From positions 5,642,001-5,706,000 of the forward strand of contig NZ_JAPEOX010000001.1 in assembly GCF_026340675.1 (NCBI RefSeq): a stretch of 64,000 bases of DNA, read 5' to 3'. Shown here in pieces: positions 25,033 through 33,105 of this stretch; within the stretch, counting starts at the first letter, position 1; each line of letters begins with the position of its first letter. A program made the translations under genes and the position numbers. The notes beneath the pieces are model-generated. The model was not told the origin of the DNA. It did no database searches and saw only the letters and a program-made list of their open reading frames with translations. This stretch comes from Streptomyces sp. NBC_01264 (GTDB lineage: Bacteria > Actinomycetota > Actinomycetes > Streptomycetales > Streptomycetaceae).

Positions 25033-25722
25033 ATGACTGAGGGCAAGCGCACCCCGTGGGTGGTCGGGGTTTCCGGGGCGTCCGGGACGCCGTACGCGGC
25101 TGCCGTGATCCGCGGGCTGCTGGCGGCGGGCGAGAGCGTGGACCTGGTGGTGAGCCGGGCGTCCAGGCTGACCCTGCTGGACGAGACCGGGATCGCCTTC
25201 CGCGACGCGCACTGGCGGGGCGACCTGGGGGAGTGGCTGGAGCGGGGCGCCGACGGCAAGCCCGGAACCTTCGCGCGTCCGGACCTGGACGGCGTACGCC
25301 ACTGGGCGGCGGGGGACCTGGCGGCCGGTCCGAGCAGCGGCTCGTACCCGGTCAAGGGGATGCTGATCGTGCCCGCGTCCACGGCCTGCGTGGCCGGGGT
25401 GGCGCTCGGGCTGTCGAAGGACCTGCTCCAGCGGGTCGCGAGCGTGACGCTCAAGGAGCGGCGCCGGCTGGTGGTGACGGTACGGGAGACCCCGCTGAGC
25501 GGGCAGACGCTGAAGCATCTGGTGAGCCTGGACGAGGCGGGCGCAGTGGTGCTGCCCGCCTCTCCGGCGTTCTACGCGGGTGCGACGCACATCCAGGATC
25601 TGGTGGACTTCGTCGCGGGGCGGGTGCTCGACGCGGCAGGTGTGCCGCACGGGCTGTACCGCCGGTGGGAAGGGGAGCTCGGGGGCTCCCGTCCTCCCGG
25701 GGAGGCGAGCGGTGGCGCTTAG
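25033..25722 (+). CDS. mqnM: UbiX-family flavin prenyltransferase of menaquinone pathway
   Basis: 229 residues. It makes prenylated FMN for the UbiD-type decarboxylase. Typical sequence: VVGVSGASGTPYAAAV (FMN phosphate site), SSGSYPVKGMLIVPASTACV (flavin site; Ser/Tyr rich), LLQRVASVTLKERRRLV and RETPLSGQTLKHLV (the Arg and Glu of the prenyl site). GGAGGT abuts ATG 25033. It lies 3.1 kb downstream of its partner mqnL. The last four bases overlap the convergent small gene. Confidence 0.92.
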   Translation: MTEGKRTPWVVGVSGASGTPYAAAVIRGLLAAGESVDLVVSRASRLTLLDETGIAFRDAHWRGDLGEWLERGADGKPGTFARPDLDGVRHWAAGDLAAGPSSGSYPVKGMLIVPASTACVAGVALGLSKDLLQRVASVTLKERRRLVVTVRETPLSGQTLKHLVSLDEAGAVVLPASPAFYAGATHIQDLVDFVAGRVLDAAGVPHGLYRRWEGELGGSRPPGEASGGA

Positions 25723-25853
25723 CCCTTCTTGGCGCGCCTCGGCTTGCGGGTCTTGTCGACGCGGTGTGCGGCGGCGGGCTGGTCGGTGCGGGATCGGTTG
25801 GCCAGCTCCTGGAGCTGTCGCATGTGCGCGTAGGCCATCTCGATCGTGTACAC
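25719..25853 (-). CDS. Small basic protein (44 residues)
   Basis: GTG 25853 with AGGAG ten bases upstream encodes VYTIEMAYAHMRQLQELANR followed by a basic, Pro/Arg/Lys-rich tail ending RRAKKG. The amphipathic helix plus basic tail could bind nucleic acid, but nothing more can be said. It overlaps the end of mqnM by 4 bp and is divergent from the Lrp-type regulator. I recall similar annotated peptides at this spot in other Streptomyces, which supports coding. Confidence 0.6.
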   Translation of the reverse strand: MYTIEMAYAHMRQLQELANRSRTDQPAAAHRVDKTRKPRRAKKG

Positions 25854-25983
25854 GGTGAACCACTCCTGAAAATTGTCAGATCGTCGTTGATCTGTTGAAA
25901 GATTCACAGGGTGTCGACCCTGTGCGCCTTTGATTCTATACGTAAACTTGAGGGAATGCCGAATAATGGAAGGTTCCAGGTAC

Positions 25984-26439
25984 ATGGACGCGGTGGACAA
26001 GCAGCTCATCCAGGCACTTCGTGAGAACGGACGTGCCTCGTACGCCGAGTTGGGCCGGCTCGTGGGCCTCTCCGGCCCCAGCGTCACCGACCGGATCAAC
26101 CGGCTGGAGACGGCCGGAGTCATCACCGGCTACCGCGCGACCGTGGACGCGGCCTCGCTCGGCCTCGGCGTCACGGCGCTGATCGGCATCTCGCTCTCCG
26201 ACGCCGCGGACCACGAGGACGTGGCCCGCCGGCTGCGCGACCTCTCCGAGATCGAGGACTGCTGGTTCATCGCCGGCGACGACTCGTACATGCTCAAGGT
26301 CCGGGCCGGTGACGTGGACGGGCTGGAGCGGATCATCCGCAAGCTCTCCAGCACCAAGGGCGTCTCGCGCACGCGTACGACGATCGTGCTCTCCACCAAG
26401 TGGGAGAACCGGGTCGGGGGCCTGCCGGAAGAGGTCTGA
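25984..26439 (+). CDS. Lrp/AsnC-family regulator
   Basis: 151 residues. N-terminal HTH: VDKQLIQALRENGRASYAEL, GRLVGLSGPSVTDRINRLE. C-terminal RAM effector domain: ALIGISLSDAADHEDVARRL, CWFIAGDDSYMLKVRAGD, GVSRTRTTIVLSTKW. ATG 25984 is preferred (GGAAGG ten bases upstream); ATG 25966 is in frame. It lies immediately before mqnE in the same direction (79 bp), so it may adjust menaquinone synthesis in response to a small ligand. That is inference from position only. Confidence 0.9.
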   Translation: MDAVDKQLIQALRENGRASYAELGRLVGLSGPSVTDRINRLETAGVITGYRATVDAASLGLGVTALIGISLSDAADHEDVARRLRDLSEIEDCWFIAGDDSYMLKVRAGDVDGLERIIRKLSSTKGVSRTRTTIVLSTKWENRVGGLPEEV

Positions 26440-26518
26440 GGGCGCTGAGAGTACGGTTGGGGCGCGGTTGTGGGGCACACGTACCGCGCGGATTCGAGGA
26501 CAGATGGAGAGGACCGGC

Positions 26519-27682
26519 ATGGACGCTGGGCTCAAGCGTGAGCTGGAGGACAAGGTTCGCTCCGGCGAGCGGCTGACCCGTGAGGACGGCATCGCCCTCT
26601 ACGAGTCGGACGACCTGGCCTGGCTCGGCGGCCTCGCCCACGAGGTGCGCACGCGGAAGAACGGCGACGTCGTCCACTTCAACGTCAACCGTCACCTCAA
26701 CATGACGAACGTGTGCACGGCCTCGTGCGCGTACTGCTCGTTCCAGCGCAAGCCGGGCGAGAAGGACGCGTACACGATGCGCATCGAGGAAGCCGTCCGC
26801 CTGGCCAAGACCATGGAGAACGAGAACCTCACCGAGCTGCACATCGTCAACGGCCTGCACCCCAGCCTGCCGTGGCGGTACTACCCGCGCTCCCTCTCCG
26901 CGCTGAAGGAGGCGCTGCCGAACGTCTCGCTGAAGGCGTTCACGGCGACCGAGATCCACCACTTCGAGACGATCTCCGGCATGTCGGCCTCCGACATCCT
27001 GGACGAGCTGATCGAGGCGGGCCTGGAATCGCTCACCGGCGGCGGCGCCGAGATCTTCGACTGGGAGGTCCGCCAGCACATCGTCGACCACAACACCCAC
27101 TGGGAAGACTGGTCGCGCATCCACCGCCTGGCGCACTCCAAGGGCCTCAAGACCCCGGCGACGATGCTCTACGGGCACATCGAGGAGCCGCGCCACCGCG
27201 TGGACCACGTACTGCGGCTGCGCGAACTGCAGGACGAGACCGGCGGTTTCCAGGTCTTCATCCCGCTGCGCTACCAGCACGACTTCGTGGACATGAAGGA
27301 CGGCAAGGTACGCAACAAGCTCCAGGCGCGTACGACGATGGCGACGGGCGCCGAGGCGCTGAAGACCTTCGCGGTCTCCCGCCTGCTCTTCGACAACGTC
27401 CCGCACGTGAAGGTCTTCTGGGTGATGCACGGCGTGCAGACCGCCCAGCTGGCCCTCCAGCACGGCGCGGACGACATGGACGGCTCGGTCGTCGAGTACA
27501 AGATCACGCACGACGCGGACAACTACGGCACCCCGAACAAGCTGGGCCGCGAGGACCTGCTGGAACTGATCCGCGAGGCGGGCTTCCGCCCGGTCGAGCG
27601 CAACACGCGCTACGAGATCATCCGCGAGTACCCCGGCGCGGACGCGGAACTCCGCGAGACGCCGCAGGCTATGCGGCTCTGA
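26519..27682 (+). CDS. mqnE: Aminofutalosine synthase (radical SAM)
   Basis: 387 residues. It joins 3-[(1-carboxyvinyl)oxy]benzoate (the MqnA product) to SAM's adenosyl group to give 6-amino-6-deoxyfutalosine. The 4Fe-4S cluster motif is CTASCAYCSF (C-x3-C-x2-C, residues about 66-73). HIVNGLHPSLPWRYY, GGGAEIFDWEVRQHI and YGHIEEPRHRVDHVLRLREL are MqnE-specific rather than MqnC-like. ATG 26519 follows GGAGAGGA. A run of heptamer repeats begins at its stop codon, then a terminator. Confidence 0.95.
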   Translation: MDAGLKRELEDKVRSGERLTREDGIALYESDDLAWLGGLAHEVRTRKNGDVVHFNVNRHLNMTNVCTASCAYCSFQRKPGEKDAYTMRIEEAVRLAKTMENENLTELHIVNGLHPSLPWRYYPRSLSALKEALPNVSLKAFTATEIHHFETISGMSASDILDELIEAGLESLTGGGAEIFDWEVRQHIVDHNTHWEDWSRIHRLAHSKGLKTPATMLYGHIEEPRHRVDHVLRLRELQDETGGFQVFIPLRYQHDFVDMKDGKVRNKLQARTTMATGAEALKTFAVSRLLFDNVPHVKVFWVMHGVQTAQLALQHGADDMDGSVVEYKITHDADNYGTPNKLGREDLLELIREAGFRPVERNTRYEIIREYPGADAELRETPQAMRL

Positions 27683-27740
27683 CGGCTGACGGCTGACGGC
27701 TGACGGCTGACGGCTGACGCCTGACGGCTGACGCCTGACG
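27678..27740. repeat. Nine-copy 7-bp tandem repeat at the mqnE stop
   Basis: Exactly 63 bp made of nine units of [GCT]CTGACG (five identical GCTGACG in a row). The mqnE TGA is inside the first unit. Each unit carries TGA and the 7-bp period shifts frame, so stops occur in all three forward frames. Copy number is likely to vary between strains by slippage. Confidence 0.9.
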
Positions 27741-27764
27741 TCTTGTGGGTCCCTGTGGGCCCTG

Positions 27765-27800
27765 GGCCCCGGTCCCCCTGTTGGGGGCCGGGGCCTTTTG
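27765..27800 (+). terminator. Terminator after mqnE
   Basis: A 13-bp stem (GGCCCCGG / CCGGGGCC plus five C-G pairs with one bulged T), 4-nt loop, then TTTTG. This is one of the few classical intrinsic terminators in the window. Confidence 0.88.
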
Positions 27801-27833
27801 CGCACCACGCCTAGTAATAGCTAAACTTGATCT

Positions 27834-28358
27834 ATGACCCTTACTTTCATCTTCGACCCGGTCGTCGACCCCGCCCTGGTCGGGGAGTTCGCCGCGCTCT
27901 GGACCGACGTGTCCAACGCCGGCGGCGCGGTGGGCTTCGTGCCGCCCGTCACCGTCGAGGACATCCGCCCCGAACTGGACGGGCACCTCGCCGCGGCCTC
28001 CGAGGGCCGCAGCCGGCTGCTCGTCGGGCGGGACGCCGCCGGGCGGGTGCGCGCCACCGCCGTCATCGCGCTCAACCGGCAGCAGCTCGACGCGCACTGG
28101 GTCTGGGTCTACACCGTCATGGTCGACCCTGCCCTCCAGGGCCACGGCGCCGGCCGCGCGCTGATGGAGGCCGTCGCGGACGCCGCCCGCACGATGGAGG
28201 GCATCGAGGCGATCCGCCTCGGCTGCCGGGGCGGGATGGGCCTGGAACGCTTCTACGAGTCCTGCGGGTACAAGGAGGTCGGCCGCGTCCCCGGCGCCGT
28301 CCGCGTGGCCCCGGGCGACGACCGCGACGACATCACGATGCTCCTGCCGCTGCGCTGA
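27834..28358 (+). CDS. GNAT N-acetyltransferase
   Basis: 174 residues. Motif A is WVYTVMVDPALQGHGAGRAL (acetyl-CoA pyrophosphate loop Q-G-H-G-A-G-R) near residue 105, and FYESCGYKEVGRVPG is the usual C-terminal strand. No Shine-Dalgarno precedes ATG 27834, and an AT-rich stretch TAGTAATAGCTAAACTTGATC lies directly before it, so the message may be leaderless. Acceptor unknown. Confidence 0.88.
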   Translation: MTLTFIFDPVVDPALVGEFAALWTDVSNAGGAVGFVPPVTVEDIRPELDGHLAAASEGRSRLLVGRDAAGRVRATAVIALNRQQLDAHWVWVYTVMVDPALQGHGAGRALMEAVADAARTMEGIEAIRLGCRGGMGLERFYESCGYKEVGRVPGAVRVAPGDDRDDITMLLPLR

Positions 28359-28417
28359 CCTGCGGGATCCCGCGGGTGTGGGGGCGCGGGGGATGCACCG
28401 TACCCGGACGATCCTGG

Positions 28418-28618
28418 CTGCTATGCGCTCAAGGACTGGGGCACCACCTACAAGGACGTGGTCGGCGGGCTCGACCTGTCCGGGACGGTAAGGCCGACCT
28501 GATCTTCCTGGGCGAGGAAGGCCGTGCCTGGCTGAACAAGGGCAACGGCAAGGGCGGCTTCGAGAACCGGACGCGGGTCGGCAAGGCCACGAACTGGACG
28601 AACGTCCGCATCTCCTGA
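28418..28618 (+). pseudogene. FG-GAP/VCBS repeat remnant with frameshift
   Basis: One frame gives YALKDWGTTYKDVVGGLDLS, ending in Ser-Gly. The next frame continues GKADLIFLGEEGRAWLNKGN, then GFENRTRVG to a TGA at 28616-28618. Joined, they form one FG-GAP blade whose calcium motif D-L-S-G-D-G-K-A-D is broken by loss of a single G in the G-run at 28478-28482. There is no start codon, signal peptide or further blades. It is the tail end of a secreted or surface repeat protein. Confidence 0.7.
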
Positions 28619-28733
28619 CGGCGCGGGTCCGGGGCGCCGGGCCGGGTGACCCCGGCGCCCTTGTCCGCCGTCCCGGCGTGCTTCACTGGACGGGCACGTA
28701 CAGCCGTAGGACGACGAGAGAGAAGGGGTCACC

Positions 28734-29045
28734 GTGTCCCTCAAGCCGAGCGCGACGATCCGTTACACCGCGATGCGCCTGGGGATCTTCGTCGGATGCC
28801 TCGTCCTCGTCGCCGGTCTGGTCCGGCTGGGCTGGGTGCCCTCCGGGCTCGGTGACGCCAACCCCGCCTGGGTCGTGCTGCTCGCCCTCGTGCTCTCCGC
28901 TCCGCTCTCCTTCGTGCTGCTGCGCAAGCAGCGCGACGAGATGTCCGCGGTCATCGCCGGGCGCGTCGCGGGCGCGAAGGACAAGCTCGCCGCGAACCGC
29001 AGCCAGGAGGACGACGCGGTCGACGAGGCCGCGCGCGCCCGCTAG
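28734..29045 (+). CDS. DUF4229 small membrane protein
   Basis: 103 residues with two helices (MRLGIFVGCLVLVAGLVRL and WVVLLALVLSAPLSFVLL) and a charged C-terminal tail, LRKQRDEMSAVIAGRV then KDKLAANRSQEDDAVDEAAR. This is the actinobacterial DUF4229 pattern. GTG 28734 has AAGGGG upstream. Function unknown. A hairpin terminator lies just after the stop. Confidence 0.88.
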   Translation: MSLKPSATIRYTAMRLGIFVGCLVLVAGLVRLGWVPSGLGDANPAWVVLLALVLSAPLSFVLLRKQRDEMSAVIAGRVAGAKDKLAANRSQEDDAVDEAARAR

Positions 29046-29073
29046 TACGGCACGGACCAGTTAGCTTCATCAC

Positions 29074-29133
29074 ACACCGAAATGCCTCGGCACCGGGCTC
29101 GCCGCCCGTGACGCCGGGGCTTTCGGTGTTTTT
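29074..29133 (+). terminator. Terminator after the DUF4229 gene
   Basis: Arms ACACCGAAA (29074-29082) and TTTCGGTGT (29121-29129) enclose a GC-rich imperfect stem and are followed by a T-run (29130-29133). Confidence 0.7.
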
Positions 29134-29186
29134 CGGTGTTCTTTCGGGGGGTCGCCGGGATGTGCGGCCCGCGGCGGCCCAGTTGA

Positions 29187-29216
29187 CCCAAAGGAACCCT
29201 TTGGGATTCCCAAAGG
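29187..29216. promoter_or_regulatory. Three CCCAAAGG half-sites over the symporter promoter
   Basis: Half-sites at 29187-29194, 29197-29205 (inverted, CCCTTTGGG) and 29209-29216. The last two form a perfect 19-bp palindrome (29198-29216) with a central T. A -35-like TTGGGA (29201-29206) lies inside it, and TTAGCGT (29224-29230) fits a -10 at about 18 bp, placing the start of transcription at or near the leader ATG at 29238. This looks like an operator for an unidentified regulator. Confidence 0.6.
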
Positions 29217-29237
29217 TGAAGTGTTAGCGTGCTCAAC

Positions 29238-29345
29238 ATGTTGACGACAGCCGCGCACCAGATGACCCCGAGCGTTCCGCTCGTGGCGCGCCTGCACGTC
29301 GACCTCTGCCGCCGCGCGTCCGCGGCCTGTTGCTGTTGTCGCTGA
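29238..29345 (+). CDS. Polycysteine leader peptide (cis-regulatory uORF)
   Basis: A 35-residue ORF from ATG 29238 to TGA 29345 lies 133 bp before the symporter start. It contains LVARLHVDLCRRASA, the R-x-HVDL-x-R-x-AS signature of Streptomyces putative leader peptides linked to sulfur genes, and then four consecutive Cys codons, Arg and stop. Polycysteine leader ORFs are known in mycobacteria as cysteine-responsive attenuators: low Cys-tRNA stalls the ribosome and frees downstream expression. The ATG lies 7 bp after a -10-like TTAGCGT, so it is probably leaderless. Weak competing stems (29397-29418 and 29417-29430) follow. Confidence 0.8.
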   Translation: MLTTAAHQMTPSVPLVARLHVDLCRRASAACCCCR

Positions 29346-29478
29346 ATCCCGCGACCAGTTCCGCGACCAGCTCTGGCACAGCAGCGGTCCCGCCCGCCCG
29401 GCTCTTGGCTTTTCCGGGTGCTGCCGCACCGCACCACCACCCCACCGCAGAAACCGCAGAACCACCCGGAGAGTGTCC

Positions 29479-30867
29479 GTGTCCGCGTCACCGCAGACCC
29501 CTGCCGCCGAGGCCCCCGTAGAGGGCGCCCCGGCGAAGAAGTCCTCCTTCACGTTCCCCTTCTGGGCCCAGATCGTCACGGGCCTCGTGCTCGGCGTTCT
29601 GCTCGGCTGGGTCTCCCGCAGCCAGGAGATCAGCTGGCTCGGTACGACCCTGGAGCAGGTGGGCGACATATTCGTCCAGCTCCTGAAGCTGGCCGTCGCC
29701 CCGCTCGTCTTCTTCGCCATCCTGGTGTCGATCACCAACCTCCGGAAGGTGAACAACGCCGCGCGGCTCGCCTCGCGCACGCTGCTCTGGTTCATGATCA
29801 CCTCGCTGATCGCGGTGGCCATCGGCCTCGCCATCGGCCTGCTCACCAACCCGGGCTCCGGCACCGGCCTCACCCCGCAGGACGGCAAGCTGCCGAAGCG
29901 CGAAGGGTCCTGGCTGGACTTCCTGACCGGCATCGTGCCGACCGACATCATCACGCCGTTCACCGAGCTGAACGTCCTGCAGATCGTCTTCCTCGCCGCC
30001 GTCGCTGGCATCGCCGCGCTCCAGCTCGGCACCAAGGCCCAGCCGGTGCTGAACCTCGCCGAGTCGGTGCTGGAACTGCTCCAGAAGGCCCTGTGGTGGG
30101 TCATCCGCCTCGCCCCGATCGGCACCGTCGGTCTGATCGGCACCGCGATCGCCACGTACGGCTGGGACCTGCTCGGCAAGTACGCCACCTTCACGGTGGA
30201 CGTGTACGTCGGCTCCGCGCTCGTGATGTTCGGCGTCTACCCGCTGCTCCTGTGGACCGTCGCCAAGGTCAACCCGCTCCAGTTCTTCAAGGGCGCCTGG
30301 CCGGCCATCCAGCTGGCCTTCGTCTCCCGCTCCTCGGTCGGCACCATGCCGGTCACCCAGAAGGTCACCGAGCGCCTCGGCGTCCCGAAGGAGTACGCCT
30401 CCTTCGCCGTCCCGTTCGGCGCGACGACCAAGATGGACGGCTGCGCCGCGATCTACCCGGCGCTCGCCGCGATCTTCATCGCGCAGATCTTCGACGTGCA
30501 GCTCGGCATCACCGACTACCTGCTGATCGCCTTCGTCTCGGTCGTCGGCTCCGCCGCCACGGCCGGCCTGACGGGCGCCACGGTCATGCTGACCCTGACC
30601 CTCTCCACGCTGGGCCTCCCGCTGGAGGGCGTGGGCCTGCTGATGGCGATCGACCCGATCCTGGACATGATGCGCACCGCCACCAACGTGGCCGGCCAGG
30701 CGCTGGTCCCGGTCATCGTCGCGGCCCGCGAGGGAATCCTGGACAAGGTCGCCTACGCCACCGCCTCCTCCTCCCCGCTGGAGGACCGCTCCCCGGCCGT
30801 CGACACGGACGCGGACACGGACGTGGACGCCGACGCCGACCCGGCGAAGGTCCTCGTCACCGCCTGA
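29479..30867 (+). CDS. Dicarboxylate/amino acid:cation symporter (DAACS), probably for cystine
   Basis: 462-residue secondary transporter. DAACS features: helices from FWAQIVTGLVLGVLLGWVS onward, FVQLLKLAVAPLVFFAILVS, the hairpin motif VSRSSVGTMPVTQK (SSS-x-x-T equivalent), VPFGATTKMDGCAAIYPAL, and AIDPILDMMRTATNVAGQA with the substrate-binding Asp/Arg/Asn. Family members carry dicarboxylates, glutamate/aspartate or cystine (TcyP type). The polycysteine leader upstream argues for cystine; this is inference. GTG 29479 with GGAGAG six bases upstream is preferred over GTG 29473. The C-terminal tail is Asp/Ala-rich. Confidence 0.9.
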   Translation: MSASPQTPAAEAPVEGAPAKKSSFTFPFWAQIVTGLVLGVLLGWVSRSQEISWLGTTLEQVGDIFVQLLKLAVAPLVFFAILVSITNLRKVNNAARLASRTLLWFMITSLIAVAIGLAIGLLTNPGSGTGLTPQDGKLPKREGSWLDFLTGIVPTDIITPFTELNVLQIVFLAAVAGIAALQLGTKAQPVLNLAESVLELLQKALWWVIRLAPIGTVGLIGTAIATYGWDLLGKYATFTVDVYVGSALVMFGVYPLLLWTVAKVNPLQFFKGAWPAIQLAFVSRSSVGTMPVTQKVTERLGVPKEYASFAVPFGATTKMDGCAAIYPALAAIFIAQIFDVQLGITDYLLIAFVSVVGSAATAGLTGATVMLTLTLSTLGLPLEGVGLLMAIDPILDMMRTATNVAGQALVPVIVAAREGILDKVAYATASSSPLEDRSPAVDTDADTDVDADADPAKVLVTA

Positions 30868-30888
30868 CCCCCCCCCACCACACACCCG

Positions 30889-30924
30889 CCGCAGCCCCCG
30901 CCCCCGTCCGGGCGGGGGCTGCGG
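30889..30924. terminator. Bidirectional terminator, symporter / repeat protein
   Basis: 15-bp perfect arms (CCGCAGCCCCCGCCC and complement) with a 6-nt loop between convergent genes. Confidence 0.85.
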
Positions 30925-30931
30925 TGTTCGC

Positions 30932-31912
30932 TCACGCCGTCAGGCAGTGGTCGAGGAGCGCGTGCATGCGGGGGACGGGGAGGGACGGGTTGGCCGCGGC
31001 GCCCTCCGCGGTGCGCAGATCGGCGAGGAGGGTTTCCAGGGACTCCGGTGTCAGGGCCGGGTTGGCGGCGGCTGCCCGGCGTACCGCGTCGTCGGGGTCC
31101 CCCAGCGGGGGTTCGGGCAGGGCGGGGTCGGCCGCGGCGAGGGCGCGTACCCCGGGGTCCGGGTGGCCGATGAGGTGGGTCAGTCCGGTGCGGGGGAACG
31201 CGGGCAGGGTCAGCAGGTGCGGACGGTGGGCCGGACGGGTCACGAAGACGTCCAGGAGGAGGTGCGGCGGAGCCAGCGGATGGTGACAGGCCAGCCGGAT
31301 CCGGACCTCCTCGTCCTCGTCCCGTGCCAGGGTCCCGACGAGCTCCGCGGGCAGGCCGGGCCAGCTCGCCGCGACCCGGCGGAGCGCCGGTTCCCCGGAC
31401 GCCGCGCAGGTGGCGTACCAGTCGGGCGACGGCCCGGGGGTCGGCTTCATGATCGGGCAGGTGCAGTCGAGGGAGTGCCCGAGGACCCAGTCGACCACCG
31501 CGAATTCGTCCCGGGTGCGGATCGAGGGCTGGAGGCGGGCACGCATCCGCACGTCCTCGTCCGGATCCCGCCTCAGCTCCGCCACCGCCTCCGGTCCCAG
31601 GTCGGGCCGGGCGGCGACCAGCCTGCGGATCCCGGCATCGGGGTGGCGGGCGAGCCGGGCGAGGGCGGCGGCCGGGGTGTGGCGGTTCCGGGCCAGCGGC
31701 TGCACCTCGTCGGCCGCGAAGCACCGCTCGACGACCGCGGGCGACAGGGCGCAGGTGCCGAGTACGGACCACGCGTAGCGTGTTCCGAGGGGCGGCAGCT
31801 CGGCCTCCACCGCCTCCGGGTCCAGTTGCCGGTTGCCGTCCCGCGCCGCCTTCCGCACCTTGGGGTCGGGGTCGTCGAGCAGGGCGGTGCGCTGCGCGGC
31901 GGTGAGCGACTG
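30932..31912 (-). pseudogene. Leucine-rich-repeat-variant protein, 3' part after internal stop
   Basis: The frame continues, without shift, from the stop that ends the upstream ORF: QSLTAAQRTALLDDPDPKVR and many HEAT/LRV-like units with ARHPDAGIRRLVAARPDLG, LRRDPDEDVRMRARL and IGHPDPGVRALAAADPALP. CTCPIMKP in the centre carries a Cys pair. The first in-frame start codon after the TGA is GTG 31858 (309 codons), but homologous units begin before it, so this was one gene of about 495 codons. The repeat solenoid suggests a protein-binding scaffold. Function unknown. Confidence 0.7.
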
Positions 31913-32413
31913 TCACTGGTGGGCGGCGTACAGACGGAGGGCGGGGTGGTCGTGACCGGCCATGTCCCGCGGGAAGGACAGCGGGACCTGGCGGGAGGAC
32001 CAGAGCTCCCCGACGATGTCGTCTTCGGTGAGCCTGCCGTCCGCGCCTCCTTCCTCGGCGGTCAGGAAGGTGACGAGGATGTCCTCCGGCAGGGGCCGGA
32101 CCCGCCGGGGCTTGGGCCGGACGCCGCCGGCGAGATCGGCGCGGACGAGTCCCGAAGGGTCCGACGCGAGGGGAGCGAGCCGTGCGGGGTCGACGTGCAG
32201 GTTACGGGCGAGGGCGCGGCGGATCCGCTCGACCGGGTGGTGCAGGGCCGCGTCGATGACGGTGCCGGGCAGGTCGCGGCCCTCGCACATCAGCAGGCCC
32301 ACCTCACCGGCCGCTTCGTCCAGCAGACGCATCAGCACGTCGGCGGGGGCCGCCGCGTTGAAGGCGACGCCGCGCAGCCACAGTTCACGGAGGGAACGGA
32401 GAGAGGAGGACAT
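31913..32413 (-). pseudogene. Leucine-rich-repeat-variant protein, 5' part ending in a premature TGA
   Basis: 166 codons from ATG 32413 (AGGA upstream). Solenoid repeats are seen: MRLLDEAAGEVGLLMCEGRD, ALHHPVERIRRALARNLHV and LASDPSGLVRADLAGG. The TGA at 31913-31915 falls where the repeat pattern calls for a Trp (ALRLYAAHQ-stop-QSLTAAQR), so a TGG-to-TGA change is the simplest cause. If translated alone it would be a truncated N-terminal fragment. Confidence 0.7.
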
Positions 32414-32516
32414 CGCGTCATCCTGCCACCCCACCTCCTCGCCCGGGGATCAGGTGTGCGAGCCGGATAGGGTGCCCCGAAGCCGGGGACGGGGGATCGG
32501 GGACGGGGGAGCTGTG

Positions 32517-32993
32517 GTGGAACGCCGGAAGTTGATCGGGGCAGCGGTGGGGCTGGCGGTCCTGCCCGTGGGGTGGGCCCTGTGGCAGGTGGTGGACGGG
32601 GGCGCGGGCGGGGCCGGAGGCGACTGGCACACCGACGCCGGGCCGTTGGAGCAGGCGTTTCCGCAGCTGGGTCCGCTCACCGGTGCGCAGTGGGTGAGCA
32701 GTCGGGACAACGACCGCGACCTGCCGTCGCCGGAGTTGGTGATCTCGGGCTTCTGCCGGCTGGGGCCGGGGAAGCTCGACGAGCTGACGGCGGCCCACGC
32801 CTTCGTGCCGGAGGGGCCGCCCGATGACTTCTCCTCGTGGTTCGAGAAGCCGCTCGAGGGCGAGGGGCCGAAGGATCCGCAGTGGATCCGGTCGCCGGAG
32901 CTCGACCGCGACGGCAGCGGCCGCACCACCCACCTGTGGTTCGACCGTCGCAGCGACACCGTCCGCTTCTGGGCGCTCAACCCGTACGGATAG
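32517..32993 (+). CDS. Hypothetical membrane-anchored protein
   Basis: 158 residues from GTG 32517, with GGGGGAG upstream. A short N-terminal anchor (KLIGAAVGLAVLPVGWALW) is followed by a ~120-residue domain rich in Asp, Trp and Pro: AFPQLGPLTGAQWVSSRDND, LVISGFCRLGPGKLDEL, FEKPLEGEGPKDPQWI, HLWFDRRSDTVRFWALNPYG. The family is unknown to me. The single Cys lies in the globular part, not in a lipobox. Confidence 0.65.
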   Translation: MERRKLIGAAVGLAVLPVGWALWQVVDGGAGGAGGDWHTDAGPLEQAFPQLGPLTGAQWVSSRDNDRDLPSPELVISGFCRLGPGKLDELTAAHAFVPEGPPDDFSSWFEKPLEGEGPKDPQWIRSPELDRDGSGRTTHLWFDRRSDTVRFWALNPYG

Positions 32994-33105
32994 CCGGGGA
33001 GTACGGATGGCCGGGGAGTCGAGTGGGCGCGGACCACGTCGGGATCCGGTGCCTCAGGACCCCATCCGGCCGGATCCTCCAGGGGCTGCCGCCCGGGGCG
33101 GAAGA

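Noticed and set aside
27678..27740. Possible CRISPR-like array
   Set aside because: Units are 7 bp with no spacers. This is a simple tandem repeat. No CRISPR array was found in the window.
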